Below, piece after piece: positions 1 through 5,523 of a DNA stretch of 6,203 nucleotides (position 1 is its first letter; each line of letters opens with the position of its first letter). The stretch is from Lachnospiraceae bacterium UBA6452 (GTDB lineage: Bacteria; Bacillota; Clostridia; Lachnospirales; Lachnospiraceae). The notes below the pieces were generated by a model, which ran no database searches, was not told the DNA's origin, and saw only the letters and a program-made list of their open reading frames with translations. Location: assembly GCA_002441865.1 (NCBI GenBank), contig DJNY01000084.1, positions 1 through 6,203 on the forward strand, written 5' to 3'. The position numbers and the translations under genes are program-made.

Positions 1-26
1 AGCTTTACAAACGGAGTGATGTCTAT

Positions 27-1520
27 ATGAAATGCCCACATTGTGGTGCACCCATGAAGGAAGACCAGATTTTCTGTGAAAAATGCGGCAAGGAACGGCT
101 CCTTGTACCGGTATATGATGCAGAGGTGGATGCAAAACTGGAAAGTACGATCTCTTCCATTGCAGATGATCTTGCCGATACCCGGCAGATCGTACCACTG
201 CCTCTGGAGCAAAAAGAACAGAAAAAAGATACAACCGAAACGGAGAGAAATTCTTCCGGAGATGGGGAAGAGCAAACTGAATCAGATAATAAAAAATTGC
301 ATAAAAAAAGATTTCTGCTTGGGATCAGTATCGGGATCGCTGTTGTCGTACTGGTGGTATTTCTGACCGGGGCTCTGATCTACCGGAATAATCATGCTTC
401 CTATGAATATCAGTTAAAAATGGCGGAAGATATGTATGAAGCGCAGGATTATGCCCAGATGCTCATCTATGCCAAGGAAGCGGCGGCACTTGCGCCGAAC
501 TCATCGGATGCTAAAATGATGATGGCAAGAGCATATGCAGGGCAGAACAATACAGAAATGGAACAAAAGACCCTGGAGGCATTGCTTACAGCGGACAGTG
601 CTTATGTGCAGGCATATGATCTGCTTGTTCCGATTTATGAAAGCCAGAAGGCGTATGAGAAGATCGGCCAGCTTTTACTTTCCTGTAAAGAGCAGTCTGT
701 ACTGGATAAGTATGTGGCATATCGCTGTGATGCACCGGAATTTTCCATGGCAGGCGGTTCTTACGATGAGATGCTTTCTGTGAAGCTGATCGCACCGGGC
801 AGTGGAGAAATCTATTACACAACAAATGGCGGGCAACCGGATCAGAGCAGCAACAGATATATCACACCGATCATTTTGGATTCCGGGATTTACCATCTGC
901 AGGCGGTCTATGTGAACCCGTACGGTGTCATGAGTGCTGTGGCAGAAGAAAAATATACGGTTGATGTTAAAACACTTTCCGCACCTTTTGTATCACTGGA
1001 GCCGGGTACGTATACGGAGCCGCAGATGATAGAAGTGGAAGCACCGTCTGATCTGTATCAGATATATTATACGACGGACGGTTCCGAACCGGGATTTGAG
1101 AGCAATTTATACACAGGGCCGATTCCGCTGCCGCTCGGTGAAAGCCATTTTGCATTTATCATGTATGATGAAAATGATAATTCAAGTGATGTCTTATATG
1201 AAGATTACTCGCTGCAGATGGATCTGGCACTTTCGGCAGACCAGGCAGTCAATCTGCTCAAGCAGGCGCTGATCCTGCAGGGAAGTCTGACAGATGCGGA
1301 CGGACATGTGGAAGGCGTGGAAGGAAACCGGCAATATGAAGTAATCTCTGTCATTGCGGAAAATGATATGTACTATTATCTGCTGTCGGAAACTTTTGTA
1401 TCGACAGACGGCACTTCGCAGAAAACAGGAAATCTGTATGCAGTCTGCGTTACGACCGGGGAAAGTTTTGGTGCGGTGCAAAATATGATCGGCACCTATG
1501 ATCTCCATAAATTACAGTAA
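27..1520 (+). CDS. Zinc-ribbon, single-pass membrane protein with TPR-like helices and two chitobiase C-terminal-like repeats
   Basis: The 497-residue product has no enzymatic motif that I recognise. Seen in order: a zinc ribbon with paired cysteines C3/C6 and C17/C20; a charged, probably disordered linker (about 60-93); a basic patch (LHKKR) followed by one hydrophobic helix (about 96-118); TPR-like amphipathic helices (about 125-220); and two related beta-rich repeats (about 237-312 and 319-396). Both repeats carry IYYTT(N/D)G..P, typical of the CHB_HEX_C domain found at the end of chitobiases. The last 100 residues form a domain I do not recognise. The basic residues before the helix suggest that the zinc ribbon is cytoplasmic and the TPR and beta repeats lie outside the membrane. 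The ATG at 27 follows GGAG at 13-16 by 10 bases, and the zinc ribbon begins at once, which supports this start. It may be an envelope binding or scaffold protein; its partner and ligand are unknown. The domain calls are fairly firm, the function is open. Confidence 0.88.
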   Translation: MKCPHCGAPMKEDQIFCEKCGKERLLVPVYDAEVDAKLESTISSIADDLADTRQIVPLPLEQKEQKKDTTETERNSSGDGEEQTESDNKKLHKKRFLLGISIGIAVVVLVVFLTGALIYRNNHASYEYQLKMAEDMYEAQDYAQMLIYAKEAAALAPNSSDAKMMMARAYAGQNNTEMEQKTLEALLTADSAYVQAYDLLVPIYESQKAYEKIGQLLLSCKEQSVLDKYVAYRCDAPEFSMAGGSYDEMLSVKLIAPGSGEIYYTTNGGQPDQSSNRYITPIILDSGIYHLQAVYVNPYGVMSAVAEEKYTVDVKTLSAPFVSLEPGTYTEPQMIEVEAPSDLYQIYYTTDGSEPGFESNLYTGPIPLPLGESHFAFIMYDENDNSSDVLYEDYSLQMDLALSADQAVNLLKQALILQGSLTDADGHVEGVEGNRQYEVISVIAENDMYYYLLSETFVSTDGTSQKTGNLYAVCVTTGESFGAVQNMIGTYDLHKLQ

Positions 1521-1526
1521 AAACCA

Positions 1527-1555
1527 TTGCACTTTTTTGAGAATTATTTTACTAT
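1527..1555 (+). promoter_or_regulatory. Predicted sigma-A promoter for nfnAB
   Basis: TTGCAC at 1527-1532 and TACTAT at 1550-1555 are separated by 17 bases, with a T-rich spacer. Transcription would start near 1562, giving a leader of about 40 bases before nfnA. The -10 box matches the consensus at only four of six positions. TATAAG at 1553-1558 is a better -10 box but would put the spacer at 20 bases. The leader contains only a 4-base-pair hairpin (1568-1579). No terminator is visible between the preceding gene and this site, so read-through into nfnA is also possible. Confidence 0.55.
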
Positions 1556-1601
1556 AAGAAAGATATGGACCTGCGGGTCAATGAACTAGAGGAGGAAGAA
1601 A

Positions 1602-2492
1602 ATGTATAAAATTGTCAGAGCAGAAGAACTTACGACAAACATTTATCTCTTTGAGGTGGAAGCGAAAAGAGTTGCCAAAGCATGTTTGCCGGGACAGTTT
1701 GTCATTGTAAGAACAGGAGAAGACGGAGAACGTATCCCGCTTACGATCAGTGATTATAACAGAGAAAAAGGTACGATCACGATCGTGGTACAGACGATTG
1801 GCGCCGGTACAAATGAAATGAGATCCTTAAAGGCAGGAGATTTCTTCCATGATTTCGTTGGACCGTTGGGACAGCCTTCCGAATTCTGCAAGGAAGATAT
1901 AGAAGAACTGAAGAAAAAGAAGATTATTTTTGTAGCCGGCGGCCTTGGAACAGCCCCTGTATATCCGCAGGTAAAATGGCTTCATGAGCATGGTGTTTTA
2001 GCAGATGTTATCATTGGTGCCAAAACGAAAGATCTTCTGATCTATGAAGAGGAAATGAAAAAGGTTGCGGGAAATGTATATCCGACAACAGATGACGGTT
2101 CCTACGGCAGAAGCGGTATGGTAACCAATACATTGAAGGATCTGGTTGAAAAAGAAGGCAGGTCATATGATGTCTGTGTTGCGATCGGTCCGATGATCAT
2201 GATGAAATTTGTATGTCTGACCACAAAAGAACTTGGCATTAAGACGATCGTTTCCATGAACCCGATCATGGTAGACGGAACCGGTATGTGTGGTGCCTGC
2301 CGTCTGACTGTTGGCGGCGAAGTGAAGTTTGCCTGTGTAGACGGTCCGGAATTTGACGGACATCTGGTTGACTTTGATCAGGCAATGAAACGCCAGCAGA
2401 TCTACAAAACTGCAGAAGGCAGAGCATTATTAAAACAGCAGGAAGGTGATACACATCATGGTGGATGTGGTCATTGCGGAGGTGACAAGTAA
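1602..2492 (+). CDS. nfnA: NADH-dependent ferredoxin:NADP+ oxidoreductase, subunit alpha (NfnA; sulfide/dihydroorotate dehydrogenase-like FAD/NAD-binding protein)
   Basis: This is the small subunit of the flavin-based electron-bifurcating NfnAB transhydrogenase, which reversibly couples NADH plus reduced ferredoxin to reduction of two NADP+ in the cytoplasm. The 296 residues show an FAD-binding beta-barrel with RIPLT at 44-48, GPLG at 87-90, and an NAD-binding Rossmann part with VAGGLGTAP at 111-119. A [2Fe-2S] site follows, with C230, C233 and C245. At the position of the first cysteine in the related PyrK motif (C-x4-C-x2-C) there is D225, in line with the Asp plus three-Cys ligation known for NfnA. 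The tail (285-294) is rich in His, Cys and Gly. ATG 1602 follows GGAGG at 1591-1595 by 6 bases. The stop shares one base with the nfnB start, implying coupled translation. A PyrK or SudB role is less likely: no pyrD is adjacent, the partner is NfnB-like, and the D225 ligand fits NfnA. Sulfide dehydrogenase annotations cannot be excluded by sequence alone. Confidence 0.93.
   Translation: MYKIVRAEELTTNIYLFEVEAKRVAKACLPGQFVIVRTGEDGERIPLTISDYNREKGTITIVVQTIGAGTNEMRSLKAGDFFHDFVGPLGQPSEFCKEDIEELKKKKIIFVAGGLGTAPVYPQVKWLHEHGVLADVIIGAKTKDLLIYEEEMKKVAGNVYPTTDDGSYGRSGMVTNTLKDLVEKEGRSYDVCVAIGPMIMMKFVCLTTKELGIKTIVSMNPIMVDGTGMCGACRLTVGGEVKFACVDGPEFDGHLVDFDQAMKRQQIYKTAEGRALLKQQEGDTHHGGCGHCGGDK
2478..2485 (+). 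promoter_or_regulatory. nfnB ribosome binding site inside the nfnA 3' end
   Basis: GGAGGTGA, a near-perfect Shine-Dalgarno sequence, lies 6 bases before the nfnB ATG at 2492. It is read in nfnA as the Gly-Gly-Asp codons next to the last. With the TAATG stop/start junction at 2490-2494 this fixes the nfnB start and suggests that translation of the two subunits is coupled. Confidence 0.85.
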
Positions 2493-3877
2493 TGGACGTA
2501 TTAAAGAAAGTACCTGTCAGAGAGCAGGATCCAAAGGTTCGCGCAACAAATTTTGAAGAGGTATGCCTTGGCTATAATGAGCAGGAAGCAATGGAGGAAG
2601 CAAGCCGTTGTATCAACTGTAAAAATGCACAGTGTATGAAGGGATGTCCTGTATCTATCAATATTCCTGCATTTATCGAACAGGTAAAGCTTGGTAATTT
2701 TGAAGCAGCTTATCATATTATCAATGAATCCAGTGCACTGCCGGCTGTCTGCGGACGTGTCTGCCCACAGGAAAGCCAGTGTGAAGGCAAATGTATCCGC
2801 GGTATCAAGGGAGAACCGATCTCCATTGGTAAGCTGGAACGTTTTGTGGCTGACTGGGCAAGTGAGCATGGTATCAAACCGGCTCCTGCAAAGGAAAAGA
2901 AGAACAAAAAGGTGGCTGTCATCGGTTCCGGCCCTGCAGGTCTGACCTGTGCGGGCGATCTGGCAAAGATGGGCTATGATGTAACGATCTTTGAAGCCTT
3001 ACATGAAGCAGGCGGTGTACTTGTATACGGTATTCCGGAATTCCGTCTGCCAAAGACAAAAGTAGTAGCAAAGGAAATCGAAAATGTAAAATCCCTCGGT
3101 GTAAAGATCGAGACAAACGTTGTTATCGGTAAATCCACAACAATCGACGAACTGATGGATGAAGAAGGCTTTGATGCTGTATTCATCGGTTCCGGTGCAG
3201 GTCTTCCGAAATTCATGGGTATTCCGGGAGAACAGGCAAACGGTGTATTCTCCGCAAACGAATATCTGACAAGAAGCAACCTGATGAAGGCGTTTAAGGA
3301 AGATTCCCATACACCGATCATGCATGGTAAGAAAGTCGCTGTTGTCGGTGGCGGTAACGTAGCAATGGATGCTGCCAGAACAGCTTTAAGACTTGGCGCA
3401 GAGGTGCATATTGTATATCGTAGAAGTGAAGAAGAGCTTCCTGCCAGAGTAGAAGAAGTACATCATGCAAAAGAAGAAGGCATCATTTTCGACCTTCTGA
3501 CAAATCCTATCGAGATCTTATCCGACGAAAACGGATGGGTAAACGGTATTAAATGCATTAAGATGGAACTTGGTGAGCCGGATGCATCCGGCAGAAGAAG
3601 ACCGGTACCAATCGAAGGATCCGAATTTGTGATGGATGTAGACACAGTCATCATGTCACTCGGTACTTCTCCGAATCCACTGATCTCTTCTACAACAGAA
3701 GGACTGGAAGTCAATAAATACAAATGTATCATCGCTGATGAAGAGCACGGTAAGACAACAAAAGAAGGCGTTTACGCCGGTGGTGATGCGGTTACAGGTG
3801 CAGCAACCGTTATTCTTGCCATGGGTGCGGGAAAGGCTGCAGCTAAGGGTATCGATGAGTACCTGTCACAGAAATAA
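2492..3877 (+). CDS. nfnB: NADH-dependent ferredoxin:NADP+ oxidoreductase, subunit beta (NfnB; GltD/GltA-like)
   Basis: This is the large subunit of NfnAB, carrying the bifurcating FAD, the NADP(H) site and two [4Fe-4S] clusters. In the 461 residues, the N-terminal ferredoxin-like domain has cysteines C40, C43, C48, C52 and C87, C91, C97, C101, the pattern shared with the small subunit of glutamate synthase and with dihydropyrimidine dehydrogenase. The FAD-binding motif GSGPAG is at 145-150, the NADPH-binding motif VVGGGNVAMDAA at 284-295, and the closing FAD contact motif YAGGDAVTGAATVILAMG at 428-445. Databases often name such proteins 'NADPH-dependent glutamate synthase'. However, no glutamine amidotransferase or large glutamate synthase subunit is present here, and the overlap with nfnA argues for the transhydrogenase. 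Codon use is biased: all 16 arginines are AGA, CGT or CGC, pointing to high expression. No internal promoter is evident. The main uncertainty is the in vivo direction and electron partners, not the family. Confidence 0.94.
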   Translation: MDVLKKVPVREQDPKVRATNFEEVCLGYNEQEAMEEASRCINCKNAQCMKGCPVSINIPAFIEQVKLGNFEAAYHIINESSALPAVCGRVCPQESQCEGKCIRGIKGEPISIGKLERFVADWASEHGIKPAPAKEKKNKKVAVIGSGPAGLTCAGDLAKMGYDVTIFEALHEAGGVLVYGIPEFRLPKTKVVAKEIENVKSLGVKIETNVVIGKSTTIDELMDEEGFDAVFIGSGAGLPKFMGIPGEQANGVFSANEYLTRSNLMKAFKEDSHTPIMHGKKVAVVGGGNVAMDAARTALRLGAEVHIVYRRSEEELPARVEEVHHAKEEGIIFDLLTNPIEILSDENGWVNGIKCIKMELGEPDASGRRRPVPIEGSEFVMDVDTVIMSLGTSPNPLISSTTEGLEVNKYKCIIADEEHGKTTKEGVYAGGDAVTGAATVILAMGAGKAAAKGIDEYLSQK

Positions 3878-3900
3878 TTTCCTGTAGGGAGGAATCGGAT

Positions 3901-4824
3901 ATGCCTTGGTGTCCCGTATGTAAAAATGAATACAGAGAGGGCTACACACATTGTAATGACTGTGATGTAGACCTCGTAGATTCTCTCGAGGAGGGGCCGA
4001 AAGCCCTGATCTCGGGAGCGGAATATGATATGAACCAGATGGCAGAGCTTCTGCAGTCAAAGGATGTGGAATGTTTTGTCAGACCCGGTCAGAGAAAAGA
4101 TGAATTTGAACTGTATGTGACAGAAGAACATGCAGAGCGTGCAACCGCTTATCTGCAAAGTTATGTGCAGGCAATGATGCAGCAGCAGGAAAAAGACAGA
4201 AGAGCCGCAATGGGAATAAATGTAGATGCGGAAGACGGCGCAGAGGATGCAATGCCGGAGGAGCAGCAACAGCCGGAGCAGACAGCCCTTTATGAAGATA
4301 AGAACAATAAGGCTGAAGATGCAAAATCAAGTGCAATCGCATTGATTCTGGTCGGCGGACTCGGACTTGTTTTTATCATACTGCTTATGCTGGATTATCT
4401 GCCAATCCACTTATTCGGTCTTGGTAAATACCTTGTTTCCGCGATTATGGCCGCTATGTTCCTGGTATTTATTGTAATGGGTGTTTCTTCGATAAAGACC
4501 TATAAGAAATATCTGGGCATTGCAGAGGAAGAACAGAAAAATATCGAACAGATCATGGAGCTACTTGCAGAGCATATGTCAAGAGAGACGATTGACGGTA
4601 AACTTGCCGGAGAGCCGGAGGAAATGCCGCAGATCTATTACAGCCGTCTGGGACTGATCAAAGAATTTCTGGAGGCCCATTATGGCGGACTGGAACCGGC
4701 TTTGCTGGAAAAGCTGGCAGATGACTGGTATGAAGAACTCTACAGTAAAGATGACGAAGCACTGCTTGCGCAGGAAGCGGCTGCAGAGGAATCGGAGGAA
4801 GAGACTTCCGAAGAGGAAGAATAA
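3901..4824 (+). CDS. Zinc-ribbon, DUF2007-like membrane protein with acidic C-terminus
   Basis: The 307-residue product is of unknown function. An N-terminal zinc ribbon has C4/C7 and C18/C21 (WCPVCKNEY, then THCNDCDVDL). A small alpha/beta region follows (about 35-92) that resembles DUF2007, the 'putative signal transducing protein' fold: a helix around MAELLQSK, a strand, and ELYVTEEHAERA. Next come a Gln/Glu-rich linker (about 93-140), two hydrophobic helices (about 143-163 and 176-197), a helical cytoplasmic region (about 200-290) and a strongly acidic tail (291-307). With two helices, both ends probably lie on the cytoplasmic side. ATG 3901 follows GGGAGG at 3887-3892 by 8 bases, and the zinc ribbon starts immediately, supporting this start. 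It lies 23 bases after nfnB and 36 bases before rlmH with no terminator, so it is probably co-transcribed with both. I infer a sensor or adaptor role only from the architecture. The DUF2007 match is by eye and moderate. Confidence 0.87.
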   Translation: MPWCPVCKNEYREGYTHCNDCDVDLVDSLEEGPKALISGAEYDMNQMAELLQSKDVECFVRPGQRKDEFELYVTEEHAERATAYLQSYVQAMMQQQEKDRRAAMGINVDAEDGAEDAMPEEQQQPEQTALYEDKNNKAEDAKSSAIALILVGGLGLVFIILLMLDYLPIHLFGLGKYLVSAIMAAMFLVFIVMGVSSIKTYKKYLGIAEEEQKNIEQIMELLAEHMSRETIDGKLAGEPEEMPQIYYSRLGLIKEFLEAHYGGLEPALLEKLADDWYEELYSKDDEALLAQEAAAEESEEETSEEEE

Positions 4825-4849
4825 ATACTGCGCGCAGAAAGTAAGAAGT

Positions 4850-4863
4850 AGGAAGCAATATTG
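4850..4863 (+). promoter_or_regulatory. rlmH ribosome binding site and TTG start
   Basis: AGGAAG at 4850-4855 sits 5 bases before TTG at 4861. An in-frame TAG at 4849-4851 overlaps it, so the gene cannot begin further upstream, and the next in-frame ATG lies about 60 codons inside the conserved domain. The conserved MKI..LSVGK family start therefore has to use TTG. Confidence 0.85.
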
Positions 4864-5340
4864 AAAATATCCATATTATCGGTCGGCAAAGTGAAAGAAG
4901 GCTATTTCAGGGATGCGATAGCGGAGTACAGCAAACGGTTGTCAAAATATTGTAAGCTGGAAATCGTAGAGGTGGCAGATGAAAAAACACCGGATCGTGC
5001 CTCCGGGGTTGTCTGTGAGCAGATCAAGGAAAAAGAAGCACAGCGCCTTATGCGTTATGTCAGGGAAGATGCCTATGTGATCGCACTGGCGATCGAAGGC
5101 AGGCAGCTTGATTCGGTAGAGCTGGCACAAAAGATCGACCAGCTTGGTATCACAGGAAAAAGCCAGATCCAGTTTGTGATCGGCGGTTCTCTGGGACTGC
5201 ATGAAAGTCTGCTGAAAAGAGCAGATTATAAGCTCAGCTTTTCCAAAATGACATTTCCGCATCAGCTGATGCGTGTGATCCTGCTGGAGCAGATTTACAG
5301 AAGCTATCGGATCATTGCAGGCGAACCGTATCACAAATAG
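4861..5340 (+). CDS. rlmH: 23S rRNA (pseudouridine1915-N3)-methyltransferase RlmH
   Basis: RlmH is a small SPOUT-class methyltransferase. It uses S-adenosylmethionine to methylate N3 of pseudouridine 1915 in helix 69 of 23S rRNA, on assembled 70S ribosomes. The 159 residues match the usual length of about 155-160. Diagnostic segments are the N-terminal MKISILSVGKVK, the SAM-binding knot loop FVIGGSLGLHE (105-115), and the C-terminal segment running from KMTFPHQLMR to AGEPYHK (129-159), which is almost invariant in the family. The protein is complete, ending at TAG 5338-5340. Start choice: TTG 4861, forced by the in-frame stop at 4849-4851. It follows the zinc-ribbon gene by 36 bases; the perfect 10-base palindrome in that gap (4828-4837) has no room for a loop and is not a terminator. 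Probably the last gene of the unit begun by nfnA. The TTG start may hold expression low. Identification is very secure. Confidence 0.97.
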   Translation: MKISILSVGKVKEGYFRDAIAEYSKRLSKYCKLEIVEVADEKTPDRASGVVCEQIKEKEAQRLMRYVREDAYVIALAIEGRQLDSVELAQKIDQLGITGKSQIQFVIGGSLGLHESLLKRADYKLSFSKMTFPHQLMRVILLEQIYRSYRIIAGEPYHK

Positions 5341-5343
5341 CAC

Positions 5344-5372
5344 TTGACGCACAAAATTATATAAGATATACT
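5344..5372 (+). promoter_or_regulatory. Predicted sigma-A promoter for the AGCS symporter gene
   Basis: TTGACG at 5344-5349 and TATACT at 5367-5372 each match the consensus at five of six positions and are separated by exactly 17 bases. Transcription would start near 5379, giving a leader of about 145 bases before the symporter ATG. This is the best promoter match in the window. The start lies at the foot of a long hairpin (5382-5413), which is unusual. Confidence 0.65.
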
Positions 5373-5381
5373 AATAATGTC

Positions 5382-5413
5382 AAAGAGGACAGCACATATG
5401 TGTTGTCCTCTTT
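5382..5413 (+). terminator. Long stem-loop after rlmH (terminator and/or 5' leader hairpin)
   Basis: The two arms, AAAGAGGACA at 5382-5391 and TGTCCTCTTT at 5404-5413, are perfectly complementary. The centre, CACATATGTG at 5393-5402, is itself palindromic, so nearly the whole 32 bases can pair, with one G-U pair at 5392/5403. The A-rich left foot and the TTTCTGTTATAT that follows fit an intrinsic terminator for rlmH, though the T-tract is interrupted. The same structure would be the first thing transcribed from the promoter at 5344-5372. Confidence 0.7.
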
Positions 5414-5424
5414 CTGTTATATAT

Positions 5425-5442
5425 CTGCCGCGATAGCGGCAG
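5425..5442 (+). terminator. Second, GC-rich stem-loop in the symporter leader
   Basis: CTGCCGC (5425-5431), a GATA loop and GCGGCAG (5436-5442) form a perfect 7-base-pair hairpin, followed by GATTTTCG. The T-tract is only four bases, so it would be a weak intrinsic terminator. It could act as a backup terminator for rlmH, as an attenuator, or simply as a leader structure. Confidence 0.5.
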
Positions 5443-5523
5443 GATTTTCGAGTCTGAAAGAAATACAAATATTAAGAATAATACAAGCATAAAATGAAGC
5501 ATATACAACAAGGAGGATGAAGT
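5443..5523 (+). promoter_or_regulatory. A-rich untranslated leader and ribosome binding site of the symporter gene
   Basis: After the two hairpins this stretch is A-rich and appears unstructured. It carries a short direct repeat, AAGCATA, at 5485-5491 and 5497-5503. AAGGAGG at 5510-5516 lies 7 bases before the ATG at 5524 and is a full-strength Shine-Dalgarno sequence. I see no glycine riboswitch or other known riboswitch pattern, although glycine riboswitches are known upstream of AGCS genes. Confidence 0.6.

Noticed and set aside
1568..1579. Hairpin GACC-TGCG-GGTC in the nfnA leader, considered as a regulatory element
   Set aside because: Four base pairs only and no T-tract; too weak to support a call.
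2501..2869. Antisense open frame of 122 codons opposite nfnB
   Set aside because: The + strand frame has the conserved cysteine motifs of NfnB throughout. The antisense frame has no recognisable domain.
4828..4837. Palindrome CTGCGCGCAG between the zinc-ribbon gene and rlmH, considered as a terminator
   Set aside because: With a minimal loop only about 3 base pairs remain, and no T-tract follows.
4942..5352. Antisense open frame of 136 codons opposite rlmH
   Set aside because: It is the mirror of a highly conserved gene, with no domain of its own.
5377..5436. Short frame of 19 codons starting with ATG at 5377 as a leader peptide of the symporter
   Set aside because: The start would lie at or before the predicted transcription start, with no ribosome binding site, and most of the frame falls within the hairpins.
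5379..5523. Glycine riboswitch before the AGCS symporter gene
   Set aside because: Such riboswitches are known before AGCS genes, but the conserved core and the tandem aptamer arrangement are not visible, and the leader is too short and A-rich.
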